Assembly (NCBI GenBank): GCA_020201235.1
Contig: JAIVHD010000245.1
Location: 1-20,687, forward strand
DNA: 20,687 nt
Direction: 5' to 3'
Source: Lysobacteraceae bacterium
GTDB taxonomy: Bacteria > Pseudomonadota > Gammaproteobacteria > Xanthomonadales > Wenzhouxiangellaceae
Position 1 is the first letter of the stretch. Each line of letters begins with the position of its first letter. Positions 8,456 through 15,334 of the stretch are shown in pieces. Position numbers and translations under genes: made by a program. A model generated the notes under the pieces. It was not told where the DNA came from, made no database searches, and saw only the letters and a program-made list of their open reading frames with translations.

Positions 8456-9742
8456 ATGATCAAAATTGCAAAACCTCTTATTTCCGCCATTGCCATGCTG
8501 GCGTTGTTGCTGCCGGTCGTGGCCGGCGGCCAGGACGTCGAGAAGATCGACGAAATTGTCGCCATCGTCGACGAAGGCGTGATTCTTCGCTCCGAGCTCG
8601 AAAGCTCAATCAACGGCATCGTGCAACAGATCCAGGCCCGTGGGGAGCGCCAGCCACCACGCCAGGTGCTGGAAGAGCAGGTGCTCGAACGGCTGATCAT
8701 GAGCGAGGTTCAGATTCAGCGCGCCGAGCAGACCGGTATCCGGGTGACCGACCAGGAAGTCGACCGCTCGCTCGAAGATGTCGCACGCCAGAACAATCTG
8801 ACGCTTTCGCAACTGCGCCAGGCGGTCGAATCCGATGGCGTTGAATTCAACGAATTTCGTGGCGATATCCGAAAGCAGTTGCTGACCTCGCAATTGCGTC
8901 AGCGCATCGTCGACAGCATGGACGATGTCACAGATACCGAGGTCGATATCCTGCTCGAATCTGATTTTTTCGAAAGTGACGAATATCACCTTTCCCAGAT
9001 CGCACTGCAATTCTCGCCAGCCGCAGGGCCGGTTGAAACCCGCGAGGTCGAGGCCAAAATGAGCGCCATTGCCGAGGAGATCAAAAGCGGCATGGATTTC
9101 GCAACCGCTGCCATCAACTATTCCGAAGCGCCCGACGCGCTGGAGGGCGGCGCGATCGGCTGGCGCAATCTCAACACCATGCCACGCCAGCTGGCCGACC
9201 GGATTCGCGACCTGCGACCCGGACAGGTGTCCGACCCGATCTTCGGCAATGGCAGCCTGATGCTGGTCAAGGTCAATGACCGCCGGATGCGCGGCGAAGT
9301 CATCGTCAATGAACTCAATGCCCGTCACATCATGATCCAGCCTTCTGAACTGATGTCGCCGGAAGCCGCGCGCGAACTGGCCGAGGACCTGTACCGTCGG
9401 ATATCCGACGGCGAGGATTTCGGCGCGCTGGCGCGCGAATTTTCCGACGACAACCGATCGGCCAACATCGGCGGCGAAATGGCCTGGTTCCCGGAAGGTG
9501 CCTACGGCGATACCTTTCAGGCCGTTTGCGACAGCCTCGCGCCCGGTGAAGTCAGCCAGCCTTTCCAGACCCAGCAGGGCTGGCACATCGTCCAGCTTGA
9601 AGGCCAGCGCCAATCCGACCGTACCGACGAGGCGCTGCGCGCCGAGGCGCGCAACATGCTGATGGATCAACGCACCCAGGCCGAGATCGATCGAACCCTG
9701 CGCCAGATCCGCGACGAGGCTTATGTTCAGATCAAGCTTTAA
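8456..9742 (+). CDS. surA: Periplasmic chaperone and peptidyl-prolyl isomerase SurA
   Basis: A 428-residue protein, the same length as E. coli SurA. It carries a signal peptide (basic start, hydrophobic core, about 25 residues), an N-terminal chaperone domain starting at EKIDEIVAIVDEGVILRSEL, two parvulin-type domains (first around 175-275 with EGGAIGWRNLNTMP, second around 285-390 with NIGGEMAWFPEGAYGDTF) and a C-terminal helix. SurA escorts unfolded outer-membrane proteins, notably LptD, through the periplasm. It starts 32 bp after lptD and is probably co-transcribed with it. pdxA begins about 100 bp later, in the order known from enterobacteria. The sequence looks complete, with no unusual residues. 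Confidence 0.96.
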   Translation: MIKIAKPLISAIAMLALLLPVVAGGQDVEKIDEIVAIVDEGVILRSELESSINGIVQQIQARGERQPPRQVLEEQVLERLIMSEVQIQRAEQTGIRVTDQEVDRSLEDVARQNNLTLSQLRQAVESDGVEFNEFRGDIRKQLLTSQLRQRIVDSMDDVTDTEVDILLESDFFESDEYHLSQIALQFSPAAGPVETREVEAKMSAIAEEIKSGMDFATAAINYSEAPDALEGGAIGWRNLNTMPRQLADRIRDLRPGQVSDPIFGNGSLMLVKVNDRRMRGEVIVNELNARHIMIQPSELMSPEAARELAEDLYRRISDGEDFGALAREFSDDNRSANIGGEMAWFPEGAYGDTFQAVCDSLAPGEVSQPFQTQQGWHIVQLEGQRQSDRTDEALRAEARNMLMDQRTQAEIDRTLRQIRDEAYVQIKL

Positions 9743-9846
9743 AGCACGTCAGTGCTGTCACGGCTGTTCGGCGCGGCGGCGCTGATGAACGTCATCGCCA
9801 CACGCTACACGGTCTGGGTCTCCGGCGGTCGCCGGGCTGATTGCAG

Positions 9847-10720
9847 ATGATCCAGCAGCCGTTGCTGCTGACGCCGGGCGAACCGTCCGGCGTCGGGCCA
9901 GAACTTGCCGTCGAGATCGCTCATTCATTGCCTGCCAATCCGGCTTGCGGTCGACGCGCTGCCCGGAAAGCTTGATCGCCGCAATGCCGCCTACGTTCTC
10001 GAATGCCTGTCGCGTTCAGTGCAGGTGATCCTGTCCGGCCGGGCCGCAGGCCTGGTCACCGGCCCGGTGCACAAGGCCATTATCAACGACGCCGGCATCG
10101 CATTTTCCGGCCACACAGAGTTTCTCGCCGACCTGGCCGGGATCGAACGCGTGGTCATGATGCTGGTTGCCGACCGCTTGCGCGTCGCGCTGGCGACCAC
10201 CCATCTGCCGCTGAGCAAAGTGCCGGCGGCGATCAGCCGGACCGGCCTGGAGCAAACGCTGCGGATTATCGCCGCGGACCTGGCAGGCCGCTTCGATATT
10301 GAACAGCCGCGTATCGCCGTGCTCGGACTCAATCCGCATGCGGGCGAAGGCGGGCACCTGGGTCGCGAGGAAATCGATGTCATCGAACCGGTGGTCGCCG
10401 GGTTGCGCGCCGAAGGTCTGCGCCTGGAAGGACCGCTGCCGGCCGATACGGCATTCGTCCTGCGCAATCTCAAGCGATTCGACGCGGTGCTCGCCATGTC
10501 CCATGATCAGGGCCTGCCGGTACTCAAATACGCAGGCTTTGGTCACGCGGTCAACGTCACGCTCGGCCTGCCGTTTATCCGCACCTCGGTCGACCACGGC
10601 ACCGCGCTGGACCTTGCCGGCACCGGCAAGGCCGACCCCGGAAGCCTGAAAGCCGCGATTGAGCTGGCACAGCGGATGACGCGGGCCGGCACTGCGGCAC
10701 ATGCGAAAACCGAATCATAA
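9847..10720 (+). pseudogene. pdxA: 4-hydroxythreonine-4-phosphate dehydrogenase PdxA, internal deletion
   Basis: PdxA oxidises 4-phosphohydroxy-L-threonine with NAD(P)+ in pyridoxal 5'-phosphate synthesis. The start ATG 9847 gives LLLTPGEPSGVGPELAVEIA, the correct N-terminus, but this frame stops at about 9975. From about 9945 a different frame resumes the family at LPGKLDRRNAAYVLECL and continues to the end through TGPVHKAIINDAG, GHTEF, the metal-binding region NPHAGEGGHLG, DQGLPVLKY and PFIRTSVDHGTALDLAG. By comparison with the roughly 330-residue family about 65-70 residues (E. coli positions near 32-100) are missing and the halves are out of frame. Everything else is strongly conserved, which argues against slow decay. 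The order surA-pdxA-rsmA-apaH is the standard gammaproteobacterial one, so the gene identity is secure. Confidence 0.9.
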
Positions 10721-10826
10721 ACAGCCGAAAATTTTCAGCCGAACGAAGCTTGCCGGAGCGACCTGCTACTGAACGCCCGGTGCGATACTCTTGACCTCTT
10801 GTCCTCTTGGCAATTTTGCAACCGGC

Positions 10827-11516
10827 ATGCGCCATACTCCGCGAAAACGATTCGGCCAGAATTTCCTGGTCGACGAATCCGTGATCCAGAACATCATGGG
10901 GGCCATCGCACCGGCGGCGCACGATCGCTTCGTCGAGATCGGGCCGGGCCTGGGTGCGCTGACGCGACCGCTGCTGCGGCGGGCGTTCGACTTTGCCGCG
11001 CTGGCCGAAGGCGAAATGCTGCGGGTGGTCGGCAACCTCCCCTACAATATTTCGACACCGCTGCTGTTTCATCTTCTTGACCAGACTGGCACGATCCGGG
11101 ACATGCATTTTATGCTGCAAAAGGAGCTTGTCGAACGACTCGACGCCGGGCCGGGCAGCAAGCTCTGGGGGCGGCTCGGCGTCATGACCGCAGCGCGGGC
11201 CGACGCGAGCTGCCTGTTCACGGTACCGTCGGATGCGTTTCGGCCCGCGCCCAAGGTTGAGTCGGCGGTCGTCCGGATTGTCCCACGGGCGCTTTCGGAG
11301 ACCGAAAAAAAGCGCTTGCCGGCGCTCGAGGCGATCGTTCGCAAGGCCTTCGGTCAGCGCCGCAAGACCCTTCGCAACACACTGGACGGCATGATCAGCG
11401 CAGGACAACTCGAAGATGCCGGCATCGACCCCGGCCAACGCGCCGAAAGCGTCTCGTTGGCGCAGTTCTGCCGTCTGGCCGATCAGTTCATCGCTCGACA
11501 GACGAACCGCCCGTGA
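10827..11516 (+). pseudogene. rsmA: 16S rRNA dimethyladenosine transferase RsmA (KsgA), in-frame internal deletion
   Basis: RsmA dimethylates two adjacent adenosines near the 3' end of 16S rRNA. ATG 10827 gives MRHTPRKRFGQNFLVDESV, followed by SAM motif I (EIGPGLGALTRPLL). At about 10983 the sequence jumps to FDFAALAEGEMLRVVGNLPYNIS, keeping the catalytic NLPY box (motif IV) and the rest of the protein. The stretch that should carry the acidic SAM-binding residue (IELDRDL in E. coli) and motif III is absent. About 35-40 residues are lost in frame, leaving 229 residues against about 270. A protein could be made, but SAM binding should be impaired, so I list it as damaged. pdxA ends 106 bp upstream, and apaH begins at a GTG overlapping this stop by four bases (GTGA). 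Confidence 0.9.
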
Positions 11517-12343
11517 GCACGCGGCGGCACATCTTCATCGGCGATCTGCAAGGCTGCTGGGAAGCCTTTGGCCGCCTGCTCGACAAGCTCCGTTTCGATC
11601 CGGCCAGTGACCGCCTGTGTCTGGCCGGAGATCTGGTCAACCGTGGCGGCCAATCGCTGAAAGTGCTGCGCGAGGTCGTCGGGCTTGGTGAGCCGCATTT
11701 CAGCGTGCTCGGCAATCACGATCTGCATCTTCTTGCCTACGCCCACCGGCACCCGAAAGTGCGCAAGAAAAACCCGGAATTCGAGCGCATTCTCGACCAC
11801 GCGCAAGGTCACGAGATGCTCGATTGGCTAAGAAGACAACCGCTGGTCTGGATGAACGACGACCTGCAAATTGCACTGGTGCATGCCGGAATCGATCCGC
11901 GTTGGGATCCGGATCAGGCAAGGCGCGCGGCATCCGAGGTGACCGCGGCGCTGCGCGGCCCACGATTCAGCAAGTTCATCGACCACATGTACGGCAATCA
12001 ACCGGCGCGCTGGATGCCCGAACAGAAGCGCTACGTCAGGCTGAGAACCACCACCAACGTGCTCACCCGGATGCGTTTCGTGCAAGCCGACGGGCACCTG
12101 GAACTGGAGTCCTCGGGCGACCTGCAAAATCCGCCCGCAGGCTACCGACCCTGGTTTGAACTGCTGAACCCATCCTGGCGCCACTGGTCGATCGTATTCG
12201 GACACTGGTCGATGCTGGGCTACCACAACCACGCCGACGGACGCGCCATCTGCCTGGACTCCGGCTGCGTCTGGGGCGGCGCGCTCACCGCCCTGGTCGT
12301 CGAGGATGGCCAGCGCTCGATGGTGCAGATTGGCTGCAAATAA
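11513..12343 (+). CDS. apaH: Symmetrical bis(5'-nucleosyl)-tetraphosphatase ApaH
   Basis: A 276-residue metallophosphatase that cleaves Ap4A to two ADP. The family's phosphoesterase motifs appear in order near the N-terminus: FIGDLQGCW, LCLAGDLVNRGGQS and SVLGNHDLH. Further on come LVHAGIDPRWD and FGHWSMLG, the later metal-binding histidines. Length matches E. coli ApaH (280). The GTG start at 11513 overlaps the rsmA stop in GTGA, implying translational coupling. A 13-bp tandem duplication covers the stop codon. A possible terminator for a convergent minus-strand gene follows directly. The gene looks intact. Confidence 0.96.
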   Translation: MSTRRHIFIGDLQGCWEAFGRLLDKLRFDPASDRLCLAGDLVNRGGQSLKVLREVVGLGEPHFSVLGNHDLHLLAYAHRHPKVRKKNPEFERILDHAQGHEMLDWLRRQPLVWMNDDLQIALVHAGIDPRWDPDQARRAASEVTAALRGPRFSKFIDHMYGNQPARWMPEQKRYVRLRTTTNVLTRMRFVQADGHLELESSGDLQNPPAGYRPWFELLNPSWRHWSIVFGHWSMLGYHNHADGRAICLDSGCVWGGALTALVVEDGQRSMVQIGCK

Positions 12344-12356
12344 GGGCTGCAAATAA
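12332..12356 (+). repeat. 13-bp tandem duplication across the apaH stop codon
   Basis: GGCTGCAAATAA occurs at 12332-12343, including the apaH stop, and again at 12345-12356. The second copy repeats the last codons and stop outside the gene. Confidence 0.85.
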
Positions 12357-12370
12357 AGCCGGGCACCGGC
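12351..12370 (-). terminator. Rho-independent terminator, minus strand
   Basis: Read on the minus strand, GCCGG-TGC-CCGGC (12370 to 12358) forms a short GC stem directly followed by TTTATTT (12357-12351). It lies 17 bases after a minus-strand stop codon at 12388-12390 and is placed to end a gene convergent with apaH. The stem is only 5 bp. Confidence 0.45.
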
Positions 12371-12387
12371 ATCTCCGGACGGCGCGC

Positions 12388-12432
12388 TCACCGTCCGAGA
12401 GCAGATTCGGCACTTTCGACGAATTCCCACGC
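12388..12432 (-). pseudogene. C-terminal remnant of an unidentified minus-strand gene
   Basis: Fourteen codons ending [14 protein letters not shown] and a TGA at 12388-12390 read on the minus strand, helix-like in composition, and are followed by a plausible terminator. Just beyond 12432 the sequence turns abruptly into plus-strand hutU from its middle. The simplest reading is that a gene convergent with apaH stood here and all but its last codons is missing. The fragment is too short to identify and could be chance. Confidence 0.3.
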
Positions 12433-12436
12433 AGCC

Positions 12437-13075
12437 ACCCAGGGGATTGTTCAAGGCACCTTCGAGACCTATGCCGAATGCGCACGCCAGCACTTTGGCG
12501 GCACGCTCAACGTCACTGCCGGTTGCGGCGGCATGGGCGGAGCCCAGCCACTGGCGATTACCATGAACGGTGGCACCTGCCTGATCGCCGACGTTGACAG
12601 CTCGCGCCTGGAACGCCGCAAGGCCAAGCGCTACCTCGACGAAGTGCACCACGACCTCGACATGGCCATCGACCGGTCGCTTGCGCTGAAAGCAGTATCC
12701 GCGCCGATCGTCATTGGCCGCGATCACCTGGACTGCGGCTCGGTGGCCTCGCCAAACCGAGAAACCGAGGGCATGAAGGACGGATCCGATGCGATTTCGG
12801 ACTGGCCGCTGCTCAACGCGATGGTCAACGTCGCCTCGGGCGCGTCCTGGGTCCGTTTCCACCTCGGTGGCGGCGTCGGTATCGGCTATTCGCAGCACGC
12901 CGGCCAAGTGATTGTTGCCGACGGCACGCCGGAGGCCGCCGCCAGGCTCAAGCGCGTGCTCGCCAACGACCCGGCCACCGGTGTGTTTCGCCACGTCTCG
13001 GCCGGTTACGACGAGGCCAGGACGTGCGCCGGGCAGCAGGGGCTGGACAGCCCGTTTGATCGGCGGGGCTTGTGA
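12437..13075 (+). pseudogene. hutU: Urocanate hydratase HutU, 5' end and centre missing
   Basis: HutU converts urocanate to imidazolone propionate in histidine breakdown and is normally about 555 residues. Here 212 codons remain, in two blocks. Block one begins mid-protein at [14 protein letters not shown] and runs through [14 protein letters not shown] to about [14 protein letters not shown]; about 130 N-terminal residues are missing. Block two resumes in frame at about 12690 with [20 protein letters not shown], then [18 protein letters not shown] and [17 protein letters not shown] to the C-terminus. Between them about 230 residues, including most of the NAD+-binding core, are absent. The product could not be active. 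Both blocks are otherwise highly conserved. hutG and hutI pieces follow at once, so a hut operon was or is present here. Confidence 0.88.
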
Positions 13076-13098
13076 GGATCAATCTGGCGCAGGCCCGG

Positions 13099-13123
13099 TA
13101 CAATTAGAAAGTTTTCAAACTTT
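13099..13123 (+). promoter_or_regulatory. Possible promoter -10 and palindromic operator before hutG
   Basis: TACAAT (13099-13104) resembles a -10 box, and the inverted repeat AAAGTTTTCAAACTTT (13108-13123, 7-bp arms around a TC) follows at once. GAGG (13126-13129) may serve as ribosome binding site for ATG 13141. No good -35 is seen at the proper distance. The palindrome would overlap the transcription start, fitting a repressor site, but it does not resemble HutC operators I know. Confidence 0.4.
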
Positions 13124-13140
13124 GCGAGGCTTTGATATCC

Positions 13141-13368
13141 ATGACCGAATCCTCATCCTCACCGACACTGCACTGCACGCCCGGAACCTGGCCCGACCGG
13201 CACCCCCAGCGCTTTGCCTCGGCCATCATCGGCACCCAAGGCATTGCCGAAACGCTGCAACAGCATCGCGAAGGGCAATTGATTGGCGCAGGCCACGGCT
13301 TTCGCGGGGTCGGCCTGCTCGGGCTTGCCGATGACCAAGGCGTTCGCCTCAACGGCGGACGGGTCGGT
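13141..13368 (+). pseudogene. hutG: Formimidoylglutamase HutG, N-terminal fragment
   Basis: ATG 13141 opens a frame of about 75 codons that ends in GLLGLADDQGVRLNGGRVG. This matches the start of the ureohydrolase (arginase) fold in formiminoglutamases, where the family reads LLGFACDEGVRRNQGR. After about 13368 homology stops, the frame becomes low-complexity, and none of the Mn-binding Asp/His motifs of the family follows. About 250 residues are missing. The enzyme would split N-formimino-glutamate into glutamate and formamide, the last step of one hut route. Its position after hutU supports the assignment. The join leads directly into an amidohydrolase C-terminus in another frame. Confidence 0.7.
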
Positions 13369-13369
13369 C

Positions 13370-13447
13370 ACCGACGCGCGCAATCTGGCCTTCGAGTTCG
13401 GCGGCAATCCGGTCGCACGGGTCATGATTTCCGGAGAGTGGGTCTGA
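13370..13447 (+). pseudogene. hutI: Probable imidazolonepropionase HutI, C-terminal fragment
   Basis: In a frame shifted from the hutG fragment, 25 codons ending ARNLAFEFGGNPVARV, a short tail GEWV and a TGA read like the C-terminus of an amidohydrolase of the imidazolonepropionase type. Those usually end in PAELAYxFGxNP followed by a beta strand. HutI catalyses the step between HutU and HutG, so the context fits well. The rest of the gene (about 380 residues) is absent. Another amidohydrolase such as HutF cannot be excluded from so short a piece. Confidence 0.45.
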
Positions 13448-13487
13448 ACCTGTGTACCCTGTGGGTCGCACCTAACAGACGGGCTTC

Positions 13488-14074
13488 ATGAACGAATTCG
13501 ACCTGATTGCAGAGATCAAGGCGTGAACATCGGCGTGACCGCACTGGGCGAAGTCGCGGTTGGAAGATTTGCCACGCGCGGCGGCGCGCGCGTCGGACAA
13601 CGCATCGTGGTCACCGGGACGCTGGGCGACGCGGCTGCCGGCCTGAAGCTTGAAAGACCCGTGGGCGACCCGCTGCGAGAAAGAGGGTTGAAGCCCGCGC
13701 CGCGGTGCGCTGCCGGGCACCAACTGGCCGGGATTGCAAACGCCGTGATCGACATCTCCGACGGCCTTCTCGCCGACCTTGCGCACCTGACCGGCCAACT
13801 CGGTGCCGAGATTCGCCTCGACCGGCTGCCGACATCATCGGCGCTGACCCACGCCGTACCCGACCAACGCGAACGCTGGCCGTTTCAGTTTTCCGGCGGC
13901 GATTACGAGTTGCTGGGGCTGATCGCGGAAGACGCGCAATTACCGGCCTCGGCCGGCGGCGTCATACTGACCGAAATCGGTCGAATCACCGGATCGGGCA
14001 CGATCGAGTGCCTGGACGAAAACGGCCGGGTGTTCGAAACCTCGGGGGCCGGTTGGGATCACTTCAGGTCTTAA
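13488..14074 (+). pseudogene. thiL: Thiamine-monophosphate kinase ThiL, internal deletion with frameshift
   Basis: ThiL phosphorylates thiamine monophosphate to the active diphosphate. ATG 13488 starts MNEFDLIAEIK, the family N-terminus, then hits TGA at 13524. The overlapping next frame (from 13523) resumes at NIGVTALGEVAVGRFATRGG, normally about residue 130, and continues to the end through VVTGTLGDAAAGLKL, IDISDGLLADL and GWDHF. About 110-120 residues, including the ATP/Mg-binding DDxA region, are missing. In addition SGGEDYELL reads SGGDYELL, one residue short. A shortened protein from GTG 13523 would lack the nucleotide site. pgpA follows after 2 bp, as in many gammaproteobacteria. Confidence 0.88.
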
Positions 14075-14076
14075 AT

Positions 14077-14583
14077 ATGGACAAGACATCGATCAGCGGC
14101 AGCACCGCCCGGCACGTGGCCACCCGGACGCCGGTCGGCTTTCTGGCTTTTGGCTTCGGCTCGGGCCTGGCACCGAAAGCGCCGGGCACGGTCGGCACCC
14201 TGATGGGCATGCTGGTCGGCCTGCCGCTGGCCGGCGTGCCGCTGTGGGCCGGGCTGGTGATTGTCGCGCTTGCCTTCCTGGCAGGCATCCCGATTTGCCA
14301 AAAGGCGTCCACTGCGCTCGGCGTACATGACCACAGCGGCATCGTGTGGGACGAATTCGTCGGCATCTGGCTGGTGCTGGTGCTGGTGCCGTTCGAGCCG
14401 GCCTGGTGGCTGGCGGCGTTCCTGGCATTCCGGCTCTTCGATGTGGTCAAACCGTGGCCGATCGGCTGGCTGGACCGCAAGGTCGACGGTGGCTTCGGCA
14501 TCATGCTCGACGACCTGATCGCCGCGTTGTATGCGGCAGCCGTTCTGATCGCAATCCGTAACCTGTTACCACCGGGCGGCTGA
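14077..14583 (+). CDS. pgpA: Phosphatidylglycerophosphatase A
   Basis: A 168-residue inner-membrane enzyme that dephosphorylates phosphatidylglycerophosphate to phosphatidylglycerol. Family motifs are clear: FGSGLAPKAPGTVGTLMG near the N-terminus, HDHSGIVWDEFVGIW with the catalytic acidic pair, and RLFDVVKPWPIGWLD, ending in a helix with DDLIAAL. Three to four hydrophobic segments are visible. Length matches E. coli PgpA (172). ATG 14077 follows the thiL stop (TAA 14072-14074) by two bases, implying an operon. It is intact despite the damaged thiL. It is the last plus-strand gene, convergent with the minus-strand operon. Confidence 0.95.
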   Translation: MDKTSISGSTARHVATRTPVGFLAFGFGSGLAPKAPGTVGTLMGMLVGLPLAGVPLWAGLVIVALAFLAGIPICQKASTALGVHDHSGIVWDEFVGIWLVLVLVPFEPAWWLAAFLAFRLFDVVKPWPIGWLDRKVDGGFGIMLDDLIAALYAAAVLIAIRNLLPPGG

Positions 14584-14647
14584 TTCACCCATCTGTTGCA
14601 AAAATGTATCTGATTGCGTACATGTTTCAGCCATTTGTAAAACGAAC

Positions 14648-14675
14648 CGCAGATTACGCAGATTTTCGCAGATTA
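14648..14675. repeat. Three copies of CGCAGATT(A/T) in the convergent gap
   Basis: CGCAGATTA, CGCAGATTT and CGCAGATTA stand at 14648, 14657 and 14667 in the AT-rich 109-bp spacer between the ends of pgpA and the SPOR gene. No GC-rich terminator stem is visible in this spacer. An imperfect inverted repeat ATGTA/TACAT lies upstream, near 14605-14625. Confidence 0.6.
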
Positions 14676-14692
14676 TTGAGTTTTCGCACTTT

Positions 14693-15322
14693 TCAGAAAC
14701 ACGGGATTTCGAACTGCACCGAGCCCGGTGCCGAGCGCAGGATGAAGCTCGACGGCGAGCGCTGGCCGGGGTCGATCTGGTAGTCGACCCAGAATTGCGG
14801 AATGTCTTCGCGGCGGACGGTCATTTGCGCATCGAAACCCAGCCTTCGAATTTGGGCCAGACGGGCGCGGGCATTGTCTGCCTGCTCGTACAGGCCCAGC
14901 GAAACGGCGTCGGGAAGCAACTCATCGGCAACCACGAAATAATCCTCGACGCCGCGTTCGGCCAGACGCTGCGCCAACTCGATGGCCGCCGCACGGCTGG
15001 CAGCAGCCACAAACACCCACCAGCCGCGATCGCGGTCGGCGTGTGTTGTGCGCAGCCGAATCCGGTTGGCGAAGGGCCGCAGACGATCCTCAGCACGGCT
15101 TTGCTGGACTGGCGTGGCAAGCGGTCCGATTGAGTAGCAGCGCGGTTCGCTGCCGCTGCTGCGGCGAAATGCATCGGCCACCATCTGCACCTGCGGCACG
15201 GCCGGCGCGGCCGGCAGCGGCTCGACCTCGACTACAGCTTCGGGCTGCAGGGCGCGCAACACCAGCAGTGCACTGTTGAGCACAAGCAGAGTCATGGCAG
15301 TCACAAGCCAAAAGCGATTCAT
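14693..15322 (-). CDS. SPOR-domain membrane protein
   Basis: A 209-residue protein with one N-terminal membrane helix (about residues 4-25), a Pro/Ala/Val-rich linker, and a C-terminal domain with the beta-alpha-beta pattern of SPOR-type repeats: CYSIGPLATP, WWVFVAAASRAAAIELAQRL, DYFVVADEL, SLGLYEQADNARARLAQI. SPOR domains bind denuded septal peptidoglycan, so a periplasmic, cell-division-linked role is likely. It is the last gene of the minus-strand operon and starts 12 bp after the coaX stop. A SPOR protein at this position beside coaX and birA occurs in related gammaproteobacteria. The exact function is unknown. Confidence 0.75.
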   Translation of the reverse strand: MNRFWLVTAMTLLVLNSALLVLRALQPEAVVEVEPLPAAPAVPQVQMVADAFRRSSGSEPRCYSIGPLATPVQQSRAEDRLRPFANRIRLRTTHADRDRGWWVFVAAASRAAAIELAQRLAERGVEDYFVVADELLPDAVSLGLYEQADNARARLAQIRRLGFDAQMTVRREDIPQFWVDYQIDPGQRSPSSFILRSAPGSVQFEIPCF

Positions 15323-15334
15323 CGGGGGTCCGCT

